The notes under the pieces are model-generated. The model was not told where the DNA came from, searched no databases, and saw nothing but the letters and a program-made list of their open reading frames with translations. A stretch of 64,000 nucleotides of DNA from Lampris incognitus (lineage: Eukaryota; Chordata; Actinopteri; Lampriformes; Lampridae). Below, piece after piece: positions 42,982 through 54,522 of this stretch; the first letter of the stretch is position 1, and each line of letters opens with the position of its first letter. A program made the position numbers and the translations under genes. The stretch spans positions 6,324,683 to 6,388,682 of the forward strand of contig NC_079223.1 of NCBI RefSeq assembly GCF_029633865.1, read 5' to 3'.

Positions 42982-43455
42982 GCCCCGGTAGCCCCGGAGC
43001 AGGCTGCTGTCCCCGGTAGCCCGGAGCAGGGTAGCCCCGGAGCAGGCTGGGGTCCCCGGTAGCCCGGAGCAGGCTGCTGTCCCCGGTAGCCCGGAGCAGG
43101 CTGGGGTCCTCGGTAGCCCGGAGCAGGCTGGGGTCCTCGGTAGCCCCGGAGCAGGCTGGGGTCCCCGGTAGCCCGCAGCAGGCTGTTGTCCCCGGTAGCC
43201 CGGAGCAGGCTGGGGTCCCCGGTAGCCTGGAGCAGGCTGCTGTCCCCGGTAGCCCGGAGCAGGGTAGCCCCGGAGCAGGCTGCTGTTCCCGGTAGCCCGC
43301 AGCAGGCTGCTGTTCCCGGTAGCCCTGGAGCAGGCTGGGGTCCCCGGTAGCCCCGGAGCAGGCTGTTGTCCCCGGTAGCCCCGGAGCAGGCTGTTGTCCC
43401 CGGTAACCCCGCAGCAGGCTGTTGTCCCCGGTAGCCCCGGAGCAGGCTGGGGTCC
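42982..43455. repeat. 27-bp GC-rich minisatellite in the putative gpr75 intron 1
   Basis: The unit 'gtagcccggagcaggctggg' plus 'gtccccg' repeats about 16-18 times, with some shortened units. Because 27 is a multiple of three, the minus strand has an open frame of Gly-Tyr-Arg-Gly-Pro-Gln-Pro-Ala-Pro repeats, which I regard as a by-product. Confidence 0.95.
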
Positions 43456-43741
43456 CTGCGAAACAAACCCGTGGTTCGGTTGTTCCTCCGATGCGCGTTA
43501 CGTCCGCTTGGTGTTACGTCGAAAAATGTGACCGTGTTTTAGAAAAAGGAGGAGGCGCAAGATGCACCAGAATATTGCAGACGAAAGGTAATCCTTTTAT
43601 TTTAACGAGGGGGCGGATGCGCTGAAAGAATATGGGGTTTGCATTGGGGGGAGGGGGGGGGACGTTTCATAAACCGACTACTTGATAGGCTGAAACGGGC
43701 ATTACAACACTGAAACGTGCGTTTGCATGTATGTAGGCCAG

Positions 43742-43808
43742 CGGACGGTGCGGGTGCGGGTGCAGGACAGGGTGCGGGTGCAGGACAGGGTGCGGGTGCG
43801 GGACGGGG
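43742..43808 (+). repeat. Short GC-rich tandem repeat ('gtgcgggtgcaggacagg')
   Basis: Three to four imperfect 18-bp units between the minisatellite and the gpr75 coding exon. Confidence 0.8.
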
Positions 43809-43996
43809 GTGTCCGTGCTCCGGCACAGTTGTGCATGTGTGTGTGCAACATGCGGTACATTGTGTGACAGCTGTACGTGTAAGTAGCGTTTACACCAGAC
43901 GGGCACTTGTGCAGCCTTGTTGTAACCCTCAGCATTAACTACAGGCCTCGATCTGCACGACAGAGTGGCTAATCTATGCCTTTGTGTCCTTCCTAG

Positions 43997-44121
43997 CACT
44001 CTACCGAGCAGGCACCAGTGGCGGAGGCAGCCAACACTGTCATCCTCCCGTTATCCGCCCGGACAGAAGGGTGATGGTGTAACCGACGAGCCGGTGACCC
44101 CCGCAAATCCCTGTTGGTACA
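43997..44121 (+). other. gpr75: gpr75 5' UTR in the coding exon
   Basis: From the acceptor after cttcctag (43989-43996) to the base before ATG at 44122. The start context is gtacaATGAA. The next upstream in-frame codons do not extend a recognisable N-terminus. Confidence 0.55.
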
Positions 44122-45759
44122 ATGAACGCCACCGGCACGCCGCCGGACCCGGCGGATGTGCCGAGACAGCAGAACTTCAACGGCACCTTGGGCCCGCAGG
44201 CCTCTTCGGGCTGGGCCGTCATCCACACAGCTACCCTGACCTCCTGCTCCCTCCTCCTCATCTTCATCTTCTGCCTGGGCTCCTACGGCAACTTGGTGGT
44301 CTTCCTCTCCTTCTTCGATCCGGCTTTTCGCAAGTTCCGCACCAACTTCGACTTCATGATCCTCAACCTGTCCTTCTGCGATCTGTTCATCTGCTGCGTG
44401 ACCGCCCCCATGTTCGCCCTGGTGCTCTTCCTCGACGCGGGGGGCGGGGACGGGGTGTCTAGGAGCTTCTGCTTCGCCTTCCACCTGACCAGCTCGGGCT
44501 TCATCATCATGTCGCTGGAGACGGTGGCCGTCATCGCCCTGCACAGGCTTCGCATGGTTCTGGGTCAGCAGCCAAACCGTACAGCCTCCTTCCCCTGCAC
44601 GCTGGCCCTCACCGCCCTGCTGTGGACGTCTAGCTTCACCATGGCCGCCCTGCTCACCGTGCGCGCGTACCCTCGCAAAGACGGACCCTGCTTGCCCCAC
44701 TTTGGCCTGGTGAGCGGGCACGCTAGGGTAGTGCTGTACGTGTACCTGGCAGACTTCGCCTTCTGCGTGGCCGTGGTGTCGGTGTCCTACATGATGATCG
44801 CTCAGACACTGAGGAAGAATGCGCAGGGGAGGAAATGTCCCGTCATCACTGTAGACGCCACGCGCCCCCTGCCTCCGCCGGGTGCGCCGGGCCTCGAAGG
44901 GACGCAGTGCGCCGTCCCGGCGCCGTCGCTCTACCGAAACCAGAGCTATAACAAACTGCAGCATGTCCAGACGCACCCCTACACCAACCGAGGCGGGCAG
45001 CCGCGGGTGCCAGGTGCCGCCCAAGGAGCCACCTGCTGCCACCTGGTCTCCACGGTCAACCTGACCACGGCCAAGGACTCGAAGGCGGTAGTCACGTGTG
45101 TGGTGATCGTGTTCTCGGTGCTCCTCTGCTGCTTGCCGATGGGGGTTTCTCTGGCCCAGGACGTCTTGTCACAGGAGAGCAGTTTTGCGCACTACCAGTT
45201 TGAACTGTGCGGCTTCGTGCTCATTTTCCTCAAATCGGGCATCAACCCGTTCGTGTACTCGCGCAACAGTGCGGGCCTCCGCCGGCGTGTGCTCTGCTGT
45301 CTCCAGTGGGTGGCGCTGGGCTTCCTCTGTTGCACGCAAAAGACCCGACTGCACGCGATGGGGAAGGGCAGCCTGGAGGTCAACCGAAACAAGTCCTCCC
45401 ATCACGAGACCAACTCGGCCTACATGCTGTCCCCCAAGCCTCACAGGAGGCTCGTGGACCAGGCCTGTGGGCCCAGTCACTCCAGGGATTGCGCCGGCAG
45501 CCCAAGAGCCACCGGCGGGCGCAGACCTCGACCCCCCAGCACCTCCACGCCAATCAACACCCGCATCGAGCCCTACTACAGCATATACAACAGCAGCCCC
45601 TCAGCCGGGCCCAGCTCCCCCAACAGCCTGCAGCCGGTCAGCTCTCAGACCTTCGGCTTTGCAAAGTCCTACATAGCCATGCACTACCACACCCACCAGG
45701 AAGCACTGCAGGACTTGGAAAGCACCTCCGTGCACCAGATCCCCATTCCCTCTGTCTAG
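44122..45759 (+). CDS. gpr75: G protein-coupled receptor 75, complete single-exon CDS (545 aa)
   Basis: A class A seven-helix receptor of the plasma membrane; family knowledge links it to Gq signalling, 20-HETE and CCL5 as proposed ligands, and to body-weight control in mammals. Visible: N-glycosylation sites NAT (residue 2) and NGT (20); TM1 with GN (56-57) in [18 protein letters not shown]2 near 77-100; Cys117 and Cys190 as the likely TM3-ECL2 disulfide; HRL (141-143) replacing DRY at the end of TM3; TM5 about 205-227; a long third loop about 228-318 with [16 protein letters not shown]6 about 321-343; NPFVY (375-379) in TM7; a Cys-rich palmitoylation-type segment (392-404); and a conserved C-tail ([40 protein letters not shown]) ending IPIPSV. 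Human GPR75 is about 540 aa, so the length fits. Very GC-rich, unlike the flanks. Convergent with erlec1. Confidence 0.97.
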   Translation: MNATGTPPDPADVPRQQNFNGTLGPQASSGWAVIHTATLTSCSLLLIFIFCLGSYGNLVVFLSFFDPAFRKFRTNFDFMILNLSFCDLFICCVTAPMFALVLFLDAGGGDGVSRSFCFAFHLTSSGFIIMSLETVAVIALHRLRMVLGQQPNRTASFPCTLALTALLWTSSFTMAALLTVRAYPRKDGPCLPHFGLVSGHARVVLYVYLADFAFCVAVVSVSYMMIAQTLRKNAQGRKCPVITVDATRPLPPPGAPGLEGTQCAVPAPSLYRNQSYNKLQHVQTHPYTNRGGQPRVPGAAQGATCCHLVSTVNLTTAKDSKAVVTCVVIVFSVLLCCLPMGVSLAQDVLSQESSFAHYQFELCGFVLIFLKSGINPFVYSRNSAGLRRRVLCCLQWVALGFLCCTQKTRLHAMGKGSLEVNRNKSSHHETNSAYMLSPKPHRRLVDQACGPSHSRDCAGSPRATGGRRPRPPSTSTPINTRIEPYYSIYNSSPSAGPSSPNSLQPVSSQTFGFAKSYIAMHYHTHQEALQDLESTSVHQIPIPSV

Positions 45760-45860
45760 TCGACCGGGGGGGGGGGGGGTTTGGACAAACATATCGTGAC
45801 TTTACATTTCATTTGAAACCTCGGACGTAACATACCGTCACCCCCGCCGTACGTGTTTGG

Positions 45861-45866
45861 AATAAA
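45861..45866 (+). terminator. AATAAA polyadenylation signal for gpr75
   Basis: Canonical hexamer 102 bp after the gpr75 stop codon, implying a very short 3' UTR. A G13 run follows the stop at about 45765-45779. Confidence 0.6.
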
Positions 45867-47483
45867 TATAATCCTTTTCTTATTTTCTGTGGTGGGAAAC
45901 GTGTAAAATTCACTTGAGAGGAAAAGTTACATTATGTCGCGGGACTGGGTTTAGATGTTCTTATATTAAGTAGTTGGAGGCTGGGAATTATGGTGCGACA
46001 ACACAGTCTCTGGCGTTAATTAGCCGGGCTAGGCTACGGGTTTAGCAACCCACCTTGCACTGCTCCTGCAGTCTGCAGACGATGACGGACGCTGGCTAGC
46101 CTGGCTGGGATGGTCTCACTCTGCAGACACTCGCACTGTCACTGGCTGCACACTCTGATCTCTCTCTGGGGGCTGGTAATCACTCTTACCGGTTCTATTA
46201 TGGTCGTCGCTGGTTAGTCACTGTCTAGCGTCAGCTCAGTCGAGGTGTAGGAGTCAGGAATGTTACGTCTGATCGCTAACACGTTATGCTAAGCTAACAC
46301 TGTGTGACAGTCTGTAAACCACTATAACAACTAACCCACGCTGTGCTGTGCAATGGATAACAATAGGCAGCACGCACGCATTCCTAAGTCTCTTCTCATT
46401 GGCTAACAGGGTCTCGCGTTACTTTAGTCAGACTGTCTGTCGGTCACTATCCGTCAGGGAGCTGTCCCGCAACACTTACAACTGCTGGTATAGACCTGGA
46501 CTTAGACCGCCATAGACTTGGAACCCCCCCCCCCCCCCCAAAATAAAAAAATCAGGACGGTTTGTCAGTAGCGAGAGATTTGTAATGGAAATATCTGTCA
46601 GTGTTCTTGAACATCTTTTTACAGACGTGCCATTTTCACACCGTGTACTGTCCGTCGTCCTTTTCTTCATAAGAAAAGCGTATCTGTGAACGTCACGCAT
46701 TTTCTAAACCAATAAATGTCTGGCAAATGCCGCGGGTGTGAGCCTTGCTTGTGTGGCGGCGAGCCGCCCGGCAGCACCGGCGGGGCCTCGGCCTATCGAC
46801 AAAGTGTTGTGTGTCTGAGGATTTCCTCGGCCTCAGGTCCGCCGGGGCGGAACGACCCTCCAAGTATCCTCATATTGCTGGTGTCAGCGATGTGAGGATA
46901 CCACACGGGCAAAACGTCTACACAATGTTGAGAACGGGGTCATGAAATAGGGCGCCGGTATCCTATTTGAGTTTGAGCTTTCACATAACTTGATGTTTTT
47001 AATAATATGTATTTGACTCGGCTTTGGTCTGGGATTTACGGTCTTTTAAAATATATTCACTTTTATGAGCTAAAGTCTGCATTAGACTGAGGGCGAGATG
47101 ACATTTGGTGTGATTCGAACGTAGCATTAAATAGGCCTCTTGCAGCGAGACACAGTACCAAGACATCCTCTTGGCAGGTGATCGTGGGCTTTGTGGTTCA
47201 ACGTGCCGCCTGAAGAAAACAGCTACTTTGCTTGTTGTTGTAGTGATAGAAGTGACATCAGAGTATCCCCAGGAAATGGTACTTGCCCCCCCCCCCAGCC
47301 CCATTCAGCGTGGCCCGATTAATGCTGTGCTCTTCAACGCCAAACCGTATAATGCACAAGTAGTTATGCATTAGTCAATTTCTTCAGTTGAAGTTGCACA
47401 GCATCTGGACCAAAATGCCTTTTTAGCAGATGTATGGGCTCCATGTCAACATAAACCTCACTGTCATAACTAAACCATCCCTA

Positions 47484-47838
47484 GGTGTGAATGTGTGCGG
47501 GCCCTGTGATGGCCTGGCGGGCGGCCTGTCCAGGGTGTCTCCCAGCCTGCCGCCCAGTGACTGCTGGGATAGGCTGCAGCATCCCCGAGGCTCAGCATCT
47601 CCAGTTTTTATTTTTCAAAGCCATCTAGCAAGCCGAATTTCGCCACAAGAGGGCACTGTTACACAACCTCACACGAACAGGAACTGCTTTTGGCTCCGTG
47701 GAAACATAAAATGCGGGTGAAAATCAGTTTAAACCGGTCCGCTCCTTTTAAAAAAAGCTGGGTATTTTTTGGTGAAAATGTTGAGCCTTCGAGCATCCCG
47801 CGACCTCGATCGGGATAAGCGGTTTGGATAATGGATGG
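47484..47838 (+). mobile_element. Family-2 SINE-like 3' part split by a MITE
   Basis: 47484-47585 ('cctaggtgtgaatgtgtgcg' ... 'gggataggctgcagcatccc') continues at 47800-47838 ('gacctcgatcgggataagcg gtttggataatggatgg'). The break holds a 206-bp MITE. Confidence 0.75.
47586..47791. mobile_element. MITE 'CGAGGCTCAGC', copy 1, 8-bp TSD
   Basis: Ends CGAGGCTCAGC / complement of CGAAGGCTCAA. AGCATCCC is duplicated exactly at 47578-47585 and 47792-47799. The body ('ttcgccacaagagggcactg', 'ggaaacataaaatgcgggtg') matches the copy at 49957-50177. Confidence 0.85.
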
Positions 47839-48733
47839 GTGGACTAGGACATAACTTCATGAATGATGTATTAGAAGATAATGCTTTGGGGTTCAGATTT
47901 TAGCCTTTCACATTTTAGTGATTTTATTATTCCCTGACACGTTTTCTGATTTTCCAGAAAACATTGATCAAAATCAAACCCGGCGCCTATCCTTGTTAAA
48001 AGACGCACAAAAAAAAAAAAATCTGTTTATAGCAGCCCAGAGAGAATTTATATCCTGTTGCCTGTAGGAAATTTTAATCAAACAATCACCATCTCTTATT
48101 TCATAGCCAAGCTCTTAAATTTACAAGTTACACTCCCGTATCCCGTAAGATAACAGTGCCCATTCACACAGCTGCAGAACATATTTTCATGATGGGTTTC
48201 CATTCCTCTCTGTGCCAACTCAAGCATTTAATCAACTAGTTACCCACAAACCTACACTGACTTAAAATGACATTAAAACCCAACGTGGACATTACTGATA
48301 ACCCCGATAGTGAATCCTCGGATTCCTCATTCTGTTGCGTGCCATTAACTATCACAGGGTGAAGCATAGATACGAAGGACAGGCTACATGTCCACTGCTG
48401 TATGGATTGAGGTGACTGTCCCGTTTGGTTTCCCGAGGTCCGTACCAGTACGACCAGCGGATCAGACCGTAGCACAGCATGGCCCATTGCACGGAATAAG
48501 GTGTGGGCTAAGTCTTTTCTCCTCGATTTAGTCCTGAGACTAACCCCAGGATCAACCCTTAACTCTCGAGTTCCATTGTGACCTTTAACAGTTCAACGGG
48601 CATCTCTCTGCCTCCATCCACTATGTAGTCTCTTCTTTCTCGATTCATATTCTCTCCTCAAGTGTGCCCCTCTACAGCTGTCCTCCCCATTTCCCCCTCG
48701 CTCGCTGCTGGTCTTCTTGCTGTCTTGCTCCGG

Positions 48734-49269
48734 TTAGCTTGAAACTGATAAGAGCCCCTGTTCATCAGCAGTGTCAAGAATCCTGCATATGACCGGAGAC
48801 TCGACCTGATGGAAAAACACGAAACACCGCAGGTCATTAAACCTTAACAGACTAGTTTTGAGATTTGAATCGACGAACAGCAGATTCGATAACCGAAGTT
48901 TGTGTGTTACACTCAAGGGGCTATGTGAGTGGGTCAGTTTATGCGACCCCTTTGGTCAAGGATCAACAGTGAACTCACCCCAAGGATGTACTGACAGGTC
49001 TGAGGCTCAAGCATGTAGACGGTGACAGCATGCGGAGACTCGGACTCTTTGCATCTGACAGAGAGAGGAGACAGGAAACGGGTGAAGAGACTGGGTCACA
49101 GCAGGCTGTTTTTCTTACTCATGCATCCAGCTGGTAACAGCTCACTGGTGCTTTGCCTTTATACACACACGTCTGGACACTGGAGACTCACTTGAGCTTG
49201 ACAATGACCTGTCTGGGCTTCCCTGTCAGATCACACAAATCCCCGTGGCCATAAAAATGGGAAACCAAC
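48734..49269 (-). CDS. erlec1: erlec1 exons 12-14 (C-terminus)
   Basis: Exons 49269-49192 ([20 protein letters not shown]), 49054-48979 ([20 protein letters not shown]) and 48805-48734 ([20 protein letters not shown], ending VSS and TAA at 48736-48734). The intron before exon 12 is 1.6 kb and contains SINE and MITE insertions (49565-50177). Confidence 0.95.
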
Positions 49270-52200
49270 CTAGAATGGAAGGAATAAGGTAGCACTAATA
49301 ATTATCATGGAAATACCACACGTGTAAATATCAAACAACATTATAAACAGTATCGGGCAGGGCTGTGAACTACCAAGAAAAGGTTGCATTAAATGATTTA
49401 GTATAAGGTTTTATATATTTTCAATACCATGCACCTTAAAGAAATAAAAAAGCCAGGTTTTTCAACAGATGTTACCATGAATCAATACAGAGGGATGTGG
49501 ACCCTGTATGAAATTTTGCTGCAAGATGTGAAGAGCCATACTAAGTATTGCAGCACATTCAGGGGGCAGCCGGGAACCGCCGCAGCCGGGACGCGAACCC
49601 TGAACTCCCGCACCATGGGTGACAACGTTAACCAGTCGACTAACGGTTCCGACCCGTTAGCCAAGGGCTAGGGAGTCTAGTCATCCGTGGTTGTTGCACT
49701 ACCCCCCCTTAGGGAAGCACATTTCAGCATATCAGCTCCCTCACGCCTCTGGGCGCACGCGCTTCCGATGGCCTCACGGTCTCGTCATCCCACTTCTGAC
49801 ACCGATGTAGCGAATCCGGGGGGCAGCCGGGACACGAATCCGGGTCGTCCGTACCACGGACAACTGCGCTGACCAGTCGACTAAGGGGTCCGACCCGTTA
49901 GCCACGGGCTAGCGAGTCTAGTCGTCTGTGGTCGTTACAGTATCGGTGACAATATCCAAGGCTCAGCGTTTTCGGTTTTTATTTTTCAAAGCCATCCGGC
50001 ATGCCGAATTTCGCCACAAGAGGACACCGTTACATAACCTCACACGAACAGGAACAACTGTTGGATCCGTGGAAACATAAAATCCGGGTGAAAATCAGTT
50101 CAAACCGATCTGCGCTTTTTAAAAAATCTGGGTATTTTTCGGTGAAAATCGGTAAAAACTGAAAACGCTGAGCCTTGACAATATACCGTATTTCCCTGAC
50201 GGTAAGTCTTCAGTTTTTTTTTACTCGTCTGGCTGGTCCTGCGACTTATATTCCAAAGCGACTTATACAAACGGCCACTAGATAGCACTGTTTAACCTTG
50301 TGACTCAATTGAAAATACTGCACCATAATGATACGAGGGTCAGGCGGGTTCAGGTAAGATTACTAGAAAATATCACGGGTTCAAGTGATAAAACAGTGCA
50401 ACACTGCTCAGTTTGCTAGCCTGGGCTAAATTTGGAGGTTTGTGGGTCGGGTCCCGGTGGTTAATAAATGCATATCTTAACAGGTTGGGCGGTGCAGATT
50501 GGCTCTGATGACGGGTCAGGTGGGTGCGGGTATTAAAAAACCCTGACCTGCACATCGTTACTGTACCACCATATAAATGCAACTTGTACACCAAAGTGAC
50601 TTGTGTGTTTTTTTTTTTCCTCACAACAACGTGTTTTTTTGCTGGGTGCAACTTGTACTCCAGGAAATATGATAATTGAATTATCCCTTGCGTTTACTAA
50701 TTAGCAACAGATCAGTCAGTAAACAACGGGCATAGTTAGTAGAAAAATATCTTTCTAGTATTGTAAACTAAGATTGCATTTTTGTCCACAAAATGATGCG
50801 TCTGATCAGCTTTTATGAGGATCGGGCATGTTAACAGAAGAGAGATGGCATACTTGACTTTCTGGACCCCATCATCTTTGAGCTGGTAGGAGCGGGCAAC
50901 ATTTTTCTTTGCCCAGTCGAGATGCTCCTCAGCATTCCAGCTCCCCACTACAACAATGTTCTTTCCATGCTCTTTATCCTGGGACAAAAAAAACACATTA
51001 TGTGTTTTGCATTCTGAATCCATCACTGACTTTTTTCAGACAACAGGTCAAGTAGTCACTTTTCAGATGTTTTACGTCGCCGTTCTTCCCCTCCCTCCTC
51101 TGAACGTAGCTCCTTACCTCATGGTACTGATGCACGTGCTTCCCGTAACAGAATTCGTATTTCCACCAGCCTACGCCCTACAACACACAGATTAAAACAG
51201 TTAGAAAGATTCTGGCGTTTTCCTTCGTTGAACCCTCCTCAGCCGTGGAACACGAGCAAGGCCTCACCCCATGCAGGCAGTACGAGCCACTCAGGAACTC
51301 CTGGATCAGCTGGTCGTCTGTCAGACGGGAAATGTGGGTGGTGCCGACAGTGACCTGTGTTTGTCCGCCAACAGTCATGGGCTTGTGAGTGGAAGTGAAG
51401 GCCTCTTCTCTCACTGGCGACACTTCCTCCTGTAATGCGTCAAAAGACAGAAATCAGACTTGAGGTCACCTTAACATGAAGATGTAAATCACATTCAAGC
51501 ACAACGGGGGGGAGGGGCACTCACCTCCCTGGGTTCAGGGGCGGCGCTGAATGGTGGTCTGAGCTGTTCCTCCTGCTCCCTGTTCAACTGTTCAAGCTGA
51601 TGAGGTCGCAGAGGGGAGCCGGACAGAGCCTGGCAGAATATGGCGTTCACCGGAGAGGATTTGAACCTGTGAGGAAGAGCCGTCTGTCTTGTCAAGTCCG
51701 GACACATTTAGGAAAAGTGAGGTTTTAAACAAGAGCCTCCCTTGCGGGGTATAAATTCATTAGGATTGTTTCAAAAGGTAAATTAGACTGCTTAGCCTCT
51801 TAGCCTATATAATATTGCTAAGACAAAGACCGGAGAGGACTTTCTGAATGTCAGTTAAGTCAGTCTACCTGTATTTTGGATGTGCACAGAGCAGTGGGGT
51901 CAACACCACCACCTCATATTCACAGGTAGTGACTTCAGCAACGGACAAAATCTCATGCTTGGCCTCCGGATGGCAGACGTACAACACGGAAGTAGCGCGA
52001 GGCTGGTTCTGTTTCAGGACACAGGGAGTCCCGTTTCCCATCTCCACCTGGAAGTAGGGAGTCAGCTGGCCTTCTATGTTCTTGGTGGGCACCTACACAC
52101 CCATTAAAAGGAAACGAAATGATGGGGTCATGAGTGAAACCATTCACCGATACCCCTTTCACACTGGCCAAAAACCCGCAAAAAACCCGTCAATGTCCGC

Positions 52201-54490
52201 CTTTGGTCACTGTAAAAAGGCGGATGTTAGCGGGTTTTTTTGGCCAGTGTGAAAGTGAGATTACTAAACTGATGGCCAAGGGTGCTTTATTATAAGACCT
52301 ACCTCTTGGTCAGCTTCTGAATTTATTTCATCTGAATTTGCATTATCTGACTCCTTCACCGTTTCTGCAAATAAGGAATGTCTAACTTTAGCACAGGCCA
52401 AAAATAACACAGGTGTACTTATCACTATGTTATCAAATGATAATACATGCATGCAAAGATCTTGGTCCATACACACCTGTCTCCGTGGAGTGACTCCACT
52501 GCACCGTGTTTCCAAGAAAGTACTCCTGAACATTGATTTTCTATTAAATTAAACATTTCATTACACTCAGAATGTAACGTGCATGTATGAGCAGAACAGT
52601 AATAAATGCGAAAACTGTGCAGTGAAAATGATTTTGTCAGCTTAACACACTGACCTGACCCGTCTCCTTCTCCTCGTGGTATTGTCTAATATGCTTCCCA
52701 TGGCAGACCTCGTATGTCCAGTAGGACTCAATCTGCAAAGATCACAATCCAAGAGAGCAACGTTTCAAGTGGATTAAAACTCAAGATTTTTTTTAAAGAG
52801 TCTGAAATTTACTCACCCCCAACTTAGCACCAACGTCTAAATCATTAGTTATGCGCCATTCATTCAGAACTGACTTTGAAAGAATCGGTTTCAGTCTAAA
52901 GTTGGAGGAGTACTGACATTATAAACAGAAATGAAACTTGTAGACTCTCACCCTGTATGAGCAGCTGCTCTGTTTGAATAGTGGTTCGAGCAGGACACCT
53001 GGATCAGGCCCGGTGTAGTCCTTGTCGTCATCCTGAGACAAACACCATGCATTGAAGAATGTGAGAAACAAGCAGAGCCGTGTATGAATGCCACCAAACA
53101 ACAAACTGACCTCACTTAACATATGAAAGGGAGATATGAGTAAGTGGCTGCCTGTGTGATTTTAGCATCAGGGATGTATTGGGGGGGGGGGGTGCAATGT
53201 TTGGTCCTCCTCTTTAAAGGAATGCACGGGTGATAAAGCTTCAGATCTTTCCCATCCAGTCAGATACGGATGGTACAATAAACACTATTGCACTCATTTA
53301 CAGTAACATCCATCGAAAACAAGTTGAAGAGTTGGTCAGTTTTTCTTTGCCTTTGTGTTTTTGACTCATCTGACTAGCTGGACTGCAGTTAATAAGTCAA
53401 TTAGTATGTCTGTCAGTTAGGACGTCTGTCGATTAGGATGTCTGTTGGTTATGAACAAGTTGCTTGTAGTCAGTCAAAAGCCAGTCAGATGGGCAGGCTG
53501 ATGGAGGTGTACCAGGACTACAGTCTTCTAACTGCTCTACTCAGATGGTGGTCCCAAATGAAAATGAAAGCACGAGGTCAATTATGAATGCACAGAACCA
53601 TTTCAACGCAGGTGGAAAGTAGTTCCTAATTCTACGGTGAAATATGAACAAACTTTTTTTTTGCCATCATTTGTCATGTTGACGAAGATGTTGCCCCTTA
53701 CAAAAATATCGTATACTTGAAGTTTATTTTTTTAAGTAAATTTCAAAGTTCAAGTATACGTACTAGCAGAATACTTGTAAGTATACTTAAGTATAATTTT
53801 GTTTAGTATATTTCTGATAAGGGCAGCACAGTGGTAAGCGCGGTCGCCTCACAGCAAGAAGGTCCTGGGTTCAAGCCCCAGGGTAGTCCAACCTTGGGGG
53901 TCGTCCCGGGTCGTCCTCTGTGTGGAGTTTGCGTGTTCTCCCCGTGTCTGTGTGGGTTTCCTCCGGGGGCTCCGGTTTCCTCCCACAGTCCAAAGACATG
54001 TAGGTCAGGTGACTCGGCCGTACTTAAGTGTCCCTAGGTGTGAATGTGTGTGTGTGTGTGTGTGATGGCCTGGCGGCCTGTCCAGGGTGTCTCCCCGCCT
54101 GCCGCCCAATGACTACTGGGATAGGCTCCAGCATCCCCGCGGCCCTGAGAGCAGGATAAGCGGTTCGGATAGATAGATGGATGGATGGATGGATGGATGG
54201 ATATCTCTGATAAGTCCTTAAAAAGTAAACTGAAAGTATACTCACTGATTTTTAGTTTAAAATAAGTATACTAATAGCACACTTAAATAAACTACTTTTT
54301 TTTTGATAAACCAGATCCACCAACCCACTCACCTCTCCTCCAGTCGACAGGGAAGGCAGGAGACATTTATAGCGCTCCTTCTCTGGTGTCATCATGATGA
54401 CAAAGTCGTCTTCGTTGTAAAATGCACCAGAGGTTGGCTGAAACACACAAGACACGGTGGACACCCAGTGAAAAGTCTTACCCCGAAACA

Positions 54491-54522
<32 letters not shown>

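Larger units (their letters stand above)
45870..48733. other. Intergenic region between convergent gpr75 and erlec1
   Basis: Contains a C13 run (about 46526-46539), the nested SINE/MITE at 47484-47838, and an AATAAA on the minus strand at 47923-47928 that could end the erlec1 transcript (3' UTR about 0.8 kb). Otherwise nothing was recognised. Confidence 0.5.

Noticed and set aside
42966-43466. 166-codon minus-strand frame with collagen-like Gly-Pro repeats
   Set aside because: It is produced by the 27-bp (9-codon) minisatellite; no unique flanking domain, start context or splice support.
43993-45042. 349-codon minus-strand frame antisense to gpr75
   Set aside because: A shadow of the GC-rich gpr75 coding exon; its sequence has no family features while the + frame is clearly GPR75.
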